A DNA stretch of 64,000 bases. It comes from Girardinichthys multiradiatus. Lineage: Eukaryota; Chordata; Actinopteri; Cyprinodontiformes; Goodeidae. Below are positions 12,400 to 26,900 of this stretch, in pieces (within the stretch, counting starts at the first letter, position 1; every line of letters begins with the position of its first letter). The notes under the pieces are model-generated. The model was not told the DNA's origin, searched no databases, and was given only the letters and a program-made list of their open reading frames with translations. The DNA is taken from positions 12,921,390 through 12,985,389 of the forward strand of contig NC_061816.1 in the NCBI RefSeq assembly GCF_021462225.1. Direction: 5' to 3'. The translations under genes and the position numbers were made by a program.

Positions 12400-12640
12400 G
12401 GCTGGAGGTGTATAGTGTTTGGTGTGGAGAGTCCTGACCTCAACCTTCTTCAACACCTTTGGGGTGAATTAGGGTGGAGGCTGCAATTCTGGTTTTCTCA
12501 TCCAAACCTTGTGGAAGATGTATACAGAATAGTTCAAGTTGCTATTGCTGGCAACGGTGGGTCCATCAACAAATTGGACCTTATAGTTTCAGAATAGAAT
12601 GTCATCAAAGTTCATGGACATGTATAAGTATACAGACTAT
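12400..12640 (+). mobile_element. fragment of a Tc1 element (3' end of transposase)
   Basis: The + strand spells an 'ESPDLN..QHLWGELGWRL' block at about 12427-12480, a decayed form of the region around the third catalytic residue of a Tc1 transposase whose terminal repeats begin CACTATATTGCC. The rest of the gene is absent. Confidence 0.6.
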
Positions 12641-14747
12641 TTATGTTTATTTTATATGTCTGCCTTGATTTAATAATAGGATAATATTTACCAATTCAGA
12701 TTTAGATAGCAGGAAATTTTCTTTTATATTAATAAAACAATATGTGTTCCAACAAAGATGGACCTGTAACTCAAGGGATTTAATTTTACCACTTCACAGA
12801 CTTGATAAATGTCTAACAAAGTATTTGCCATTGGTTAAGCTTGGGACATCTTGGTGTGGAGGCCCCTACAGGTCAAGCAGGTTTCCAGTTTATTGTTACC
12901 AGGGCCCAGCAGTCATTCTTGCATTTAATCTTTCCCATCACTGTCTGCCAGCATTCCCAGGGTTTCACCCAAGCTCATCCATCCCTGTCAAACATCCTAC
13001 CGGGCAGAACCAACTCGACTGTTGGCAGCCCTCTTATCAAACTTTTTTCCAACATGTTGTCTTTTCTTTTGCTGCAGACTCATGGTCGAGCAAAGGCATG
13101 TCCATCTGTGTGCACCGTTGAGCTGTGAGTGAGGTCAAGAAGGAGGCAAAAGGCTTTCCTCAGTCAGCGATAAGGAATGGCCTACACTCACAACAACACA
13201 GAACAGCTGTGCTGGATGAAATGCTTTCTGGAAGGCAGGAACATGCTTTGTTGACTTGTGACTGTTTCATTTGCAGGCAGATTTTCAGGGTTGTTTTATA
13301 GATCTACAATTAATTCTATCAGAAGAAAGAAAAAAAAATCTTCTTTATGAAATCTTTGCCCTCAGCTTGCAGAATTACTAAATCATGTAAACACAGACAC
13401 ATTTAGACAACACTAGTAAGTCATCTGTCTGAAAAAGGCATTAGATAGACTTTTGCAAAGTCCTCTCTTTCCTGTTTTATGAGACACAAGAATGCACGAC
13501 CGGAGATTGAGATGATTCAACAGTTTATCTTAGTCAGATCTGTCTTTAGGTTTCCAGCAAGTCATTACTATTCACTTAAATTCAATCTCACCTTGAGAAC
13601 AGGAGATGAATTTGTCTGTAGAAAATGACTGACTGACTGACTGGCTTTCAATCCTCTCAGGCCATTAAATAGCCCCTCTCGCTCTGCATAGCTTTAAGAA
13701 TTTGCTTTTATACCATGCTGTGTCAAATGTGCGCTCTTATATCATACTGTTGTGTTGCATCCATAGAGAATGCAAATATGGTGCCTATTAAAATCAAATA
13801 TGTAGACAATCACTTCATGCATGCCTGCTAGTACTTTTTGTACTAAAAGGGGCCACAACAGTGGAGTTGTTTTAATGCTTTTTCACACCAGCTTTCTTTT
13901 GTTCTGAATAAATTGTAACCTGAAGTAATTAAAGAAAACACAAGCTTTAACTGTTTTGGGAAAATATTTGCCTATACAGCTTTAGCCATGTGCAGGTTGG
14001 TATTCTTTTGAATTTCGATGTCATCGCCTTCTACTGGCATGGCACTGATACTGCAATGTTTTTGATTGAAGTCCTACAAACAGTGAAGATTTTTTTCAAA
14101 AACTGCTAAAACTATGGTACATGTTTAAAATAAGAAAAGTAAAGAAAAAATTATAATACTGCTGAGGGTTACCCTTTATTTTTCATGAAAACAAGGGATA
14201 CAATACAGCGGAAAGATGCAATCTCTAAATTTTTCCACTGTTCCCGTTGTTTATGTTTATAATCAACAGACACTGAAACTCATCATATACGTTCCAGAAA
14301 GGACACATTCTCTTTTTGAAGCCCAAATGCTAAGAAAGACAATTTGTGTTTGTAAAAGGCAGAAAGTAAGTTTTTGCCCCTCATCAATTTATTATTCTCC
14401 TTTTTCCCCTTTACCAAAAGCAGACTGTAATGTTGTGCAATTGTGGAAAACCGCAACAAAATGATCACACATATACAGCAAACATCTGTGTTGAAAGAAA
14501 TTGTTGTAAGGGTGAAAGATGAGGCCAAAGAATGCACAGTTCTGTTTTTAACCACCTGGACTCTTGTGTGCTTACCTTTTTTGTTAGTGAATAAATTGCG
14601 TAGTGGCAGAGTAGGAAGGAAATTGCAAGTACCCAGGAGTCTGGGTCCTTAAGACCTTTTTTGTGAGCAGGTGCATTAAGCCACTTTTTGATGTCACAGT
14701 CTTTTGTTAATTTTGTTTTAACTCCTGCTAGTTTTTTTCCATCTCAG

Positions 14748-14907
14748 GGAGATTTCACCTGGAGCAGCCTATCAGGGCAGAGTGTACGCCTGACTCCAGT
14801 TGCAATCCAGAGCCTGTCGGAGCTGGAAAGAGCCAGGCTGCAGGAAGTAGCCTACACCCGCTTACTCCAGGACTATGACCAGGGAGGTCAAATAACCATC
14901 CCAAAGG
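14748..14907 (+). CDS. arhgap6: arhgap6 exon (first in window, human exon 2 equivalent)
   Basis: Residues 1-53 of the visible protein, starting [15 protein letters not shown] and containing [13 protein letters not shown], both hallmarks of ARHGAP6. The acceptor is CATCTCAG and the donor GTGAGA. It enters in phase 0 and leaves in phase 1 (one base of an Asp codon). Confidence 0.95.
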
Positions 14908-17900
14908 GTGAGAACACTATATTGATTTTTTTTTCTGAAAGCAGCAGGGATCAGCTATACAATGTTACATAAAATTCTTGTTTTTTGGTTTTGTATCATC
15001 ATGATCCAGAAAACATCAGCATTTCAAAACTGACATTTATGTGACTGTTAACTTGCATTAAAAAGTGGACCAACTCAGTAAATATATCTAGATACTTTCA
15101 ATTGTCCGTATAAAGAAAAGCAAACACCCAAGTCTCTTACAAAAAGCCATTAATGGTCTGTTTTTCAGGACGTTATGAAAAGACAAATTCAGATGTAAAC
15201 TAAACTTCACATGGGGATTAGGTGCTTCCTGTTTGACATGGTATCTTATGACCGTCCTTGTAGTGACATGTGACTCTCTTTCCAGTTTGGGTGGAGTCTT
15301 CCTTTTTATCATGACTGTGACAAACCTCTAAATTATATAAGACTAAAGCTATACTTGGTCTTGTGAGTTTCGTATACAGTCTACCAACAATGGGTTCTTA
15401 TTAAAAGCTAAAAGGTTGTCTAGAAAATAACACAATTAAACATTAATTCAAATCTAGCAGTATACAGCCAGTGTCCTCACCGATGCAAATTTCCCACCAT
15501 GAATCAAAAGCTCTACAAGGAAGTAATACAGTCATGTTAAAAAAGGAAGAACAAGCTCTCTAAGTTCCAGAGTTTTCATGTATAAATGATCTCGTCTTTA
15601 AAAGGTTTTATTAAGTAAATGGAACCAATGTTTACAAAAGTAAAAAACTACAAAATGCTCCATGTGAGTTTTTTCTTTTTCTAAACAAAAGGTGAAGCCA
15701 AACTAAAAATGCCTGTAAAAATTCACCAAAAATCCTTGACATTTATAAAGCATCTAAATTGTGTGTACGTTTTACCACTACCAACCACCAAGTTGACAGG
15801 CTTGACATTTTTGCTGAGATTAAACATCCATCTGTCCCTCTGCCATTCTGTACATCTGTCACCTTTTTATATCAGAGATCAGGTCATGGGGGGGAGGGGG
15901 GAGGTCCAGGATTTTAATCTTTTTAAACTAAGTTCGACATCAACAGGTGTCTTCATTAAGACAACTTCCTACCTTTTGTTTTTTAACTGCATATTTATGT
16001 TGTTTATATGGAAGGCAATGTCCTCTTTTTTGTCTTTTTGCTTGTAGGGTTAGAGCTAACCCAGGAAGTTTTTGCTGGCTGTTTGCTGGACACCAACTCC
16101 ACATGGTGGAGACCAGTGGTTTTGAAACATTGATTTGGCTGTTGTCTTCTTTACAACTTTTTCTGTAGCCTTTGGTTTGGTTTCCAGAAGTGCAAGCAGT
16201 TTATATAATCAAATCTGTTTTTGTCAATGAATTTTTTGCATGTTTCCAGATCTCTGGATTTCCTCAGTGTAGTATTTTTCCTTTCCTTTAGAGATTACGT
16301 CTTGTTTTTGCAAGAGTCTGTCACAGATCCACGTCATGCACTCTGAGGGCTGCGTTTGTTCCACTACACTGTATAGCACTGCGCTCATTTCATAGCAGCT
16401 AATGGATTATCCAGGGCCCTGCATTCCAGCTGAAGGTTAAACCTCTCCCCACCATGATTTAATACATACTTGTATGTGTTGCTTATGAATTCCAGAGCTC
16501 CTGACGGCTGCCATGTGCAGGCGAGGGAAATATTTCAAACGGACAAGTGTGTGCATCTGTACGGGCTATATCAACTAATGCTTGTTATCCAGCCCCAGTT
16601 TTTTTATTTTTAATATTTATGCAAGCATCAGCGTGTCAAATCTCTGGCGCTTTTACAAAAACAAGAAGCAGATTAAAGAAGACAGAATTAAGAGAGACAA
16701 GAAAGGACGAGATGAAGATGTAATGAGACAAAGTCAGCAGAGGTTCCTCAGATGGCATTGCAAACAGGTCTGGAACAGGACGGAGATTGTGGAGGTTTGG
16801 GGGATTTCTGTACGGCTTTGGGAGTCATCTGTCAAAAATCCGAACCATTTCCTATCTTGGCTTCTCTCTCCTCTCATTCTCCCTCGCCCTCTATCGCAAC
16901 ATCTGCTTCAGTTTCTCCTCACAATTTGCACCCCATCCTCACTAGTGTCTTGTGGCAGACACTCCAAAGTTTCGTTACACTTTAGATCACAGAAAAAACG
17001 ACACTTTCTACAAATCAAGTAGCAATCAGTCCACGTTTACAGAGCTGCAACATATTCGGATTAGTGAGAAATGGTTAGATACATGGTGAAACTAAATCTG
17101 CTTGCTTATCGCAGGTATTAATATAACATTCCTCTTTGTCGAAGAGTTCAAGCTAATTCAGTTTGGACTGAAGGACTGAAGTTGATTCTCAATTGGATTT
17201 AGGTTTGGACTTTGACTGTGCCATTCAAACACATGCCTATGCTTTCATCTAAACCAACACATGGTAACCCTGTCTGTATGTTTAGCAGTGTTGTCCTGCT
17301 AGAAGGTAAGTCTCTCAAGACTCAAGTTATAACAGCCTTCTCCCAGTATTTAGCTCATACCCTCTTGCCATTACCTCTGACCAGAGTTGCTAAAACCTGC
17401 TGAAAAAAACGAATTCCCAAAACATGATGCTGCCACCACCATGTGTCACCATCTTGCCACTTCTCCATAAAGGCCAGAAATGTGGAGTGCAGGACTAATA
17501 GTTGTCCTGTCCGGATTCTCCCACATTTTCTATGAATTTTTGCTCCCCCAGAGTTACCATGGGCCTCTTGGCTGCTTTCCTGATTAATTATCTCCTTGGC
17601 TTTTCAGTTCTATAATTTTTCCATTTTAAGATGATAAATGGAACAGTGCTCTTTGACATGTTCAAAGCCTGAGGTACCGTTTTTTGACTTCATAAACCTC
17701 TCCCCAACGTTATCCCTGCCCTGTTTGCTGTATTTTAAAGACAGCTGGACTTTTCAGGGGTTTTAGATTAAAAGGGGCTATATATGATTTTATTTGTAAA
17801 AACATGTTGCAGTTTACTAGTTTGTGTGACTTTATCACATAAAATCACAAAATAAATCAATGTTTGTCCTATCTATGTAAAGAAATTCAAAGGGAATAAA

Positions 17901-20900
17901 TATTTTTCCGAAGCACTTTAAATGACATTTAAACCTTCAAAAAGGTTCAAACTAAGGTTTTCAAGCAAAAATGCAAATATGTTTTATAGGGATCTTCGAT
18001 AGCACAAACACCCAAGTTAAACGTTTTCTACAAAATGACCTCATGGTCTAAGACGAGTCCTGAAAGACTTGAAACTTGCGTGTGTCTGGATTTCCAGAGT
18101 TTCCTGACTGTTAATCAGCAGATCCAAGAGTCATTTATCATGCTGGGAACTGACAGAGTGGCTTCCTTCCATCCAAACACAAATATCCTGATGTGATTGC
18201 AAGCAGCAACTGAGCTGTTTGCTGCTAAATTTCTCTCGTGCATTACTCCGATCCGAGCAGTTGTTGCCGTTTGTTTACTCTTGTAGTTTTTATTGAGTCA
18301 AGAAGACATGAAGGTGTATGGCATTGTAAAACCAAACTTAAAAAAATACATTGTAGAGTTTGTGTGAGCATTCTAACTAATTGTGTTTTGATAGTAATTG
18401 TTTTGCGGTGGCAGCGACTATTTCTAACCTGATTGTTCACTAAAATGGCTTCTCCCTGTGGTTAATTTATGTCTGTATTCCTGGCATAATTTTATTATAC
18501 ATAAGAGCCAGACAAGAAACTGCAGATATGGGAACCATTTGTTTTACATGATTTATTTACTTTTTTTGTTTTTTTCCCCTGCGACAGATGGACAGAAGAG
18601 GAAAAAGTCATTAAGAAGGAAGCTCGACTCTCTAGCCAAAGAAAAGAGTAAAGACAAAGGTAAGCAGGGCTCTTTTAAAAATGTTTAATTGACAGGAGCT
18701 TCTCTGTAAATTGTCTCTTTATCCCACTCTGTCACTAGCATTTAAAAAAAATTGCCCGTGGAGACCACTCCACACGTAATGCAGGTGAACAGAGAGGTTG
18801 TAAAAATGCTATCTATTTGCCAGTTTTCTCTACTTTAAATGAGTTTATATTAGAGCTGAAAAAAATTTATCGTGATTAATCGATTATTGAAATAATCGTC
18901 AACTAATTTAGTAATCGAATAGTTATTAATTCGAGTATACAGACTCTGAAAAATGCCATTTGCTGAAAGAACAACCCACTCAGAGCAGTAGTTAGGCCAA
19001 AATTGTACAAAAAAACATATACATTTTGCATTTAGGATGAAAAACGTTCTTTGTCTGTAAATGTTCTTTTCATAGCTATTTTCGGTTGGCCAAATACAGT
19101 GCTTTAAACATTTTTCTTTAGCCTCTCTCTAATTTTTTGCCTAAACAAACAAATTGGAAGTCAGACTTTGGTGACAATAAAAATAAGAGGGATCTCACTG
19201 TCACAAAGGTATCAGTAAGAAGGCAGATTTCATTATCAAGTCGAGAAAATATGGGCAAACACGGACATTATCAAGAACTAAAGGTCTAAAATTGTCAAGA
19301 AAATTTGTGAGGAAGACTGCCAAGATGGCACAGAGGGAGCTTTTGGAATTTCTGCCTGTGTCTTACATTTGACAACATATTCCCATATTCTTCATACAGT
19401 GTGGCAAGATGGAAGCCATTTCTTATGAAGAAAAACAGCCAAGCCTGGCTGAATTTTGCAAGCTCAAAGTCTTCCAAAAGCATTTGGGAAGATGTTAGGT
19501 GAAACCAAGGTTAAACTTTTTATCTATAATATGAGATCATATGTTTGGTACAAAGACAACACTTCATGCCCTAGAAAAGCACACTGTACCCACAGTAAAG
19601 CATGGGGTGGTTTTTTTTTCTTAGGTTGGAATTGGGATTTTAGTTAAGGTGGAGGTAAGGTACCATTAAAAGCTGGCACAAAACACCCAGGCCTCTGCTA
19701 AAAAGCTGAAGGACTTCATTATTCTCACCAAACGTTTTCAGTTAGTTTTTCAGTTGAGTTGTACAGATTTATGTCATATTAAAGATGAAAAAGCATCCAA
19801 CATGATTCATCATGGTCTAACTTTTTTACATCACAAAACCCAGCATATTTAAATCGGGTGTGTAGATTTTGTATATCTACTGTAGGTGCAGAAATGTAAT
19901 TTGTTCATAGTTTCAGGCAACATTATTTGTGCAGTGCAGCTTTTTGTTTACTATCCGTCCAGTTTTAGACTGAAATGACAGTGAGGTTTCTCACTCTCAC
20001 AGCTGTGCAAATACTTAGTTGGGTTACACATGAGCTCATGTTGAGGGGAATAACAAAGTCATGTGATTCATTTGTGCATCCAAGATGTATGTCAGTTTAA
20101 AACTGTTATTATAAACCTGGTGTAGTTATCTTCTTCCATCATTGCATACATGGCTCTGATATATGTATATATAAAACTGCTATAGGGATTCAGTTTAATG
20201 TTCTCTTCATGGTCCCAGATACCCACCTTGATTTTCAATTAGAAGAAAGTTTAGTCTCCTCTATGCAAGCTAAACGAATGGAATAAATGGAAAATATTAA
20301 TTATGTAGCAGAAATCTGATCTGCAGAAGAATTGGAGCAGACTTAAAGAAGATCTACACTAGCAAATATGGCACTTTTACTCTACTTTGAGCATTGATAA
20401 GATAAGACCTAATTCTTCATCTCAGTAAACAAACTAATTCACATAACTTGCTTTGATACATTTTCATGACTTTTGTTGAGCTGCAAGTTAATCGTCACCC
20501 ATCTTAACACATTAGAATACACGATTCAAACTGTGCACGACTTTCTCCGAGGCTATTTTGATACATCTGGCAGCAGGAGAAATGCGGTTTGACTGTGGAC
20601 TCATCTGTGAAATCCAATAATCGGAGTCACATCGAGTATAAATGCATTGTGTATGTGTAATTATGTAAGGCCTTTTAACGCGGTGAGGCTGCAGAGCAAA
20701 CACATTGTGTAACAGTATAAGCCCTCATGTTGTTTTGGAAACCAAAACCCTTCATTTGTGGTTGTGGAATGCATGTTGCGCTCCCTCTCCTCGTCTTTCT
20801 CTCACTGCGCAGCTGGATGTCTTTTCTTAAGCGAAGAATCAGACTTTGAGATTTTGAATTACAGTGCTCTCCATACTTTGTACGACTGCTGTCAAAACTT

Positions 20901-23900
20901 TGGACAATCTGATTTTGTCAGAAGGATAGGATTTAGTCTTCATTAACACATTAAGAAGTTTGGAGCATACACTGAGAAGGATCTTTGAGCATTCCTCTTT
21001 GGAGTCTCCCTCAAAATTGTCCAGAGTACTCGGTCCTCTCACTCTTCTCTTCAGCAGAAAGTTCTGTGTTGATTTGGCCATATGTTTTGCATCATCATCT
21101 TGATAAAAGGCTGAGTTTTTTTCAGTTTTTGTTTACCAGATTCCACCATAGCCTTGTTCAAACGTTTGATCCCGATGAAAAAATTACTTTCAGACAATTC
21201 TCTCATTTACAAATGTGAGGCAAGTAGCTAATTTCCTATAGTTTTATTTTCTGATATATTAAGATTAATTAACATTGGCTTTAATTGGATGGAATATTCT
21301 CTTTTATTTTCCACTTTGAAGAGTTGGTTTGTATCACATGATATTTATATCCCAGAGAATCTGGGATTCAATGATTACTTATCAGCTGTTCCATAAAGAG
21401 TAAAAATTCAGAAATTCTGGTGCAATAAAAGAATCATTTACTAAAAATAGACTTTTTACTCATCTTTTATGGTTGCCAACAGGGGTGCATGCATTTGTAG
21501 TAAACTGTTTCCCAGCTGATAGCTCTAAAATGTCTGTTTCTGTATAATCTGCAAATTTGCAATACTTTCCAATTAGGACGGTTAAAACAAAGTTGGATAA
21601 TCCAATTTTGGACATCTAAAAATGACGAACAAGGAGAACACTGCATTGCTTGGAAAGGAGCCATCCACGTTATTTTGGTCAAAATCTCTAAAATAAGGCG
21701 GCGACTTCACATTTTCTCTGATGTATTATTTTGGAAAACAGATGTTGTACTTTAATAAGACTTAATAAGACTTTTTACTGACATGGTAAACATGCTTTTT
21801 GATGCTTTTATTGCGTTTGTGTAAAAGGCCAAGCTGAAACAGATGGAATACAGAGACTTTGCTTACTATCTTCAGAACTATTTTTAGTAGTTTTATGCTT
21901 CAGTCTTTTTATCATCTGGATTTAAAAGAACGTGCTTCTCACCCCTCCTGTCTTGTATTTTGTTTCTTCTTTTCCACAGAGTGTGTACCCCAGGCCTTCA
22001 GCATACCCCTGTCACAGGTCATTGCCAATGACAGAGCACACAGGCAGCGTCAAGATGCTTACCGCCTGGACCCTCCGCAAAGGGAGGAGCACAAAGACTC
22101 CTCTGACCTCGTGTCGTCCATTTTGCAGGTCTTTAATCACCAATTATTACCATTTGGAAATTTTAGGGACAAACAGTACTGTGAAAAAGTATTTGCCACC
22201 TCACAGTCTTCTTTCTTGTTGCTTTTATTACCAAACAAATACAACCTGAATAAATACAAAATGTATTTTTCAAATGATTGTGTCATTTATTAAAGGAAAT
22301 AAAGCTGTCCAAACCAACCTGGCCCTTTATGAAAAAGTTAATGCCCCTTAACATAATGAGTCTTTTACACTACTATGGACAAATTTTGGCCCATGAAACA
22401 ACAAAACTCTTAATAAATGAAATCACTTGTTAATTACTCAAGTTATCTTTGTTTGATCTAAAACATTTCAGTGTGAAAAAAGTCTGTACTTTTTGACAGA
22501 ACTGTATCTTGGGTTTTATTGGAGAAAATCACAAATTAAAACCCTTGATGGATATTTTGTTTAGTTTGCCACCAAGCGACCATCCAACAAAGAGTTGTCC
22601 AGCAGTAACTCTTCACTGAGTTCCACGTCAGAGACAGCCAATGAGTCAACGTCGCCCAACACCCCCGAGTCTGCACCACGAGTCCGCAGGAGGGTAAAAA
22701 TGACCTTAAAAAGTCCTTTTGTCTATCCCCTAATCCTAAACAAGAATCCACTTGTTTTTGTTTGTTTAATTCACTTAGATTGAATCAAATGTATGATTAC
22801 CCACCAGGGAGGCATGTCTGTGGATTCCATCACAGACCTGGATGACAACCAGTCACGCCTCCTCGAGGCGCTGCAGCTCTCCCTGCCGGCCGAGACACCA
22901 AGCAAGAAGGAAAAGCACAGGGACAAACGTCTGAGCCTGAATCCCATCTACCGTCAGGTGCCCCGGGTGGTCGACAGCTGCTGTCAGCACATCGAGAAAC
23001 ACGGTGGGCAGATACCCAACTTCAGCAATCAGGACATACGGTACACACTTCATGTTTTCTAATTGACCTAATTTTTGTTGTTTTTGTTTTCAGGTTTGCA
23101 GACAGTGGGGATCTTCAGAGTGGGAAGCTCTAAGAAGAGAGTGAGACAAGTGAGTACTCCTCAGTTTTTCTCTTTTTCATGAAATGAATTGACTTTGAAT
23201 AGAAATCAATCCAGAGATTTTTCGTTTTTCTGAAATATCATCATCCTTTTACCATTCAAACCCACCTTTCTTCTTGTCCACGACTTAAGTAAATCACGGT
23301 GGTATACAGCTTTTTAACTTTTGGTTCAAGTCCTAACTGAATGTGATGCATTCTTTTTTAATTTTTTTGCCTTAAAAAGGTTTAGCTTTGGGAAGTTTTC
23401 TGATCACTGGTCTATTGTAAGTTTTAAGCCAATTTCTTAAAACTTCTTGTGCCTTGTGACATGGTGGGACATAATGCTGGAACATTCACAGATAGCTGCT
23501 GGGACTGTTAGAAGAAGCGGCATGTGGAGGATGTTTTGATCCCACACTTTATTAATGTCATTGTTCTTGGATTCATTTTCATTACATTCTGTTGGAGGAA
23601 CCACACATATGGTTTGTATCAGTTCTTCACTGTTGGCAAGAATCACTTTTCCTGCTCTGGCCAAAAGCTTTTCCACCTGTACCAAACAATCTAAAGGTGG
23701 ATTTATCTCAGAAACAAGCTGCTGTTCATCCTCGTTCTTCATGATAAATTTCAGTGTATCCTTGGTGTTTTCCTCATATAAAAGTGGCTTTTTTGCCACC
23801 CTTTCTTGTTACAAGGCCAGTGTTTTAAACTCTTAGTGCAGATGCATTCTGTCTTTAAGGGATGTGTGTCCTGTTTAATGCACTCCTGTTCTGAATATTG

Positions 23901-26900
23901 CATGTGTATTGGAATCAATGGTGCTACACTATATTCTTCTCATATTTAAGGATCAACTGAAAATTGGGAAAGGAAATTTTTATGTTTTACGAGTGCCCCC
24001 AAGCAGTCAGAGAATTATTAGCCGACTGAATCAGAAAGTTGGTTTTCTTGCATGTTGATTTGAGCAAAGCATCTGCAAGGTATATCACGAGAATAAGTTA
24101 CATTATTACTGGGTCATTGCTTTGATGTTTGAGGTGGAGTTTTGCCGATTCTTTAGCAGAGGTGAAGACGTGAGGTGTACATGGAGTGTAAAAGATGCAG
24201 TGCTCAAGTAGGGGAATTTTTGACGCTTCCAAAAGATTCATTGCAGCCTAGTTTTTAAGTGATCCAATTACATATGCTACAATTCAATGCGTAATGATGT
24301 GATGGCATGATTATTTTCCTATTTCATCAAGACTTCCTATGAGATTGAAATAAATTGCAGATACACATATATAGATCACACAGGGAATTGGGTATTATAT
24401 CTTTATCAGGAATATGCACAAATGAGGCAGCAGCATAAGAATCTTCTTTGGAAATAACCATTGCTAATGATGGGATGATTTGAAAGATATGCATTTTTCA
24501 AAGCAATTAATCACCTTATTGTAGCGCCTTGCAAAAGTATTCACACCCCTTGAACTACAATTACACACTGCAGTGAACTTTAGTTTAGAATGGTAGGAAT
24601 GAAGCTATTGTTGAATAGAAAAGTCCTGAAGAATTCATTTTTCAAATTTATCACGCTAGACGTACAAAGTCGGTGGTGAAAGATCTAAAAAAAAAAACTT
24701 GTAGTATATGAAAGTATATGAAAACTGGAGGTGTTAAATGTGTATTTCCCTGATGAAGTTTTAAAATAAATGAACATTTTACTTAAACAATATGTTTGGA
24801 AAGAAGTTTGGGGGATATCTTTGGGTTCTCTTTTTGCATGGTTTACAACTAACACAGTCAAACAGAAAAGGTCAGATCTTCATAAATTTGCATTTCTTAC
24901 ATTTTTTGAAGCAAGAGTAGATATTTTATCAGCTTGTAAACTGTCAGCTGCATTGTTGTTATCTGCAGTAATGGCTCGGAGGTAATGGATGGATGGGGGC
25001 TTAGGGTGGGATGTTGTTTAGGTGGGAGAACCAAACCATTTAGTCAGAGTGCTATGTTATGTTTAGAGAATTGCTGATGTTCTCTTGAAGATTGACAGCA
25101 TTTTTGTTGCACCTAAATCCTATTGTTATTTATATCGTCCCAATACTTGATAGCATGTTACGTATAAGCTTGTTTCAGGTAATCTTTGCTGACATGTGGT
25201 TATTAGAGCAAATTTCTCAAATTAGAATGACTTCATGTGTTGAAGGGGATGTGTTTTAAATCATCTTCTCTTCTCCTTAAAAAGGAAAAAAAAAAAAACT
25301 GGAATGAGCTTTCTGATTGTCTGGATGTCATCCAAAAGGGTAGATGGTCAAGATTACAACTCATACTGGTAGAAGTAGTCTGGATACAGTCTTTTAGAAG
25401 GTCAAAAGGTTGGGAATGTGTATGGGTGTGTCCCTTCAAAGAATATAATGTCTATTGTTTAGTGCAGAGGATGTTTCTGAATCTCCCTTTTTGATTGGCT
25501 TTCAGCTGCGGGAAGAGTTCGATCGCGGTATCGACGTGCAGCTGGACGAGGAGCACAGCGTTCATGACGTGGCAGCTCTGCTAAAGGAGTTCCTCAGGGA
25601 CATGCCCGACCCTCTTCTAACCAGGGAGCTCTACACAGCCTTCATCAACACCACATGTGAGCCTTAGTCGACTCCTACTTTCTCCTACTTTTGCCTCCTA
25701 ACAGATTTCTTCTCTTTTAGTTTTCTTGTTTCAGATCAAACAAATTTCATCAGACGAAGATAATCTGAGTAAATAAAAAAATGCTGTTTTTACATAAGGA
25801 TTTTATGTATTTGGGGAAAAAGCCACACCTAGATCTGATTACTGACTGACCTGTAGTGAAGAAATCACCTAAATAGATTGTATCCAACAACAGGATGTAG
25901 GCTAAAAGGAACAACAAAGGCCCATCTCAGATTTGCCAAAACACATTTTGATAACCAGCAAGACTACTGGGAAAACATTCGGCATACTCAAGAGACAGAA
26001 GTGATACTTTTCAGAAGGTGTGCTTCCTGTTACATCTGTGGTAAAAAAAATAAAATAAAATCTCACCCACAGTCAAATGTGGTGGTAGTAGTATAAGGGT
26101 CTGAGGCTGCTTTGCTGCTGTAGGACCTAAATAATTTGCCAACTTTTAATTAATTGAACCATGAGAACATCCTGACAGAGAATGTTTGGAGATTAGCTTC
26201 CACCTTAAAGTCAAGCAGATTTGGGTTATTTTAAAGTAGCCTAGGTACTTAAATCTGATGGAGAAGCTGTGGCAGGACCTTAATCAGGTTGCTCATGTCC
26301 AGAAAGCCTCCATTGTGACTGAATAAAAGCAATTTTGCAAAGAAGACTGGGCCAAATTCCACCACAATGATTTTAAAGCCAGTTATCACAAAAAGCTGAT
26401 GACAGTTGTTGCTGCCAATGTTGCCACCGCCGGTTATTAATTTAGAGCGCAGCTATTCTTTCACATAAAGCCAGGTTCATTTAGATAGATTCTTTTCCCT
26501 TAATAAATGAAATCATCATTTGAAAACAGACATTTGGATTTACTCAGGTTATAGTTTAACATTTATTAAATGTGACAAAAAACAAACAAACAAAAAAAAA
26601 CCAAATATAATCTGTAAGGAAGTATTTTTTCTCAGCTGTTTATATTATCTCTCCCTTACTTATTCCATCCTGATTTCTGCTGCAGTGTTGGAGCTGGATG
26701 AGCAGCAGAGCATCACTCAGCTGCTGATCTACCTGCTCCCGGCATGCAACAGTGACACTCTGCATCGCCTGCTTGAGTTCCTGTCCACCGTGGCAGACCA
26801 CGCCAACGACCAGCACACCAAGGACGGTCAGGAGGTGAGGGCTGACATAAGTTATAGAAAATATAGCTGCAGGTTGAGTACAAAACATGTTTAAATAGCT

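Larger units (their letters stand above)
1..14747 (+). other. presumed intron 1 of arhgap6 (3' part)
   Basis: No host coding exon could be recognised before 14748. The first arhgap6 exon in the window starts in phase 0 at the residue where human exon 2 starts, so the DNA upstream is inferred to be the end of a long first intron, as in mammals. It contains the transposons listed separately. Stretches 1020-7400, 8875-9935 and 12640-14740 show nothing I can identify beyond homopolymer runs, such as an A tract at about 1320-1338, and short tetranucleotide repeats near 3643-3667 and 13628-13643. Confidence 0.6.

Noticed and set aside
12744..13128. ORFs of 125 and 95 codons in presumed intron 1
   Set aside because: They overlap in two frames, have no splice context and no recognisable domain; the composition is that of non-coding DNA.
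1..14747. Search for arhgap6 exon 1 (long Ser/Pro-rich N-terminal exon)
   Set aside because: No frame resembles it, and no GC-rich first-exon region or CpG island is present; it must be upstream of the window.
16582..17022. 146-codon ORF in an arhgap6 intron
   Set aside because: No conserved motif, not flanked by usable splice sites in phase, and not part of the ARHGAP6 protein.
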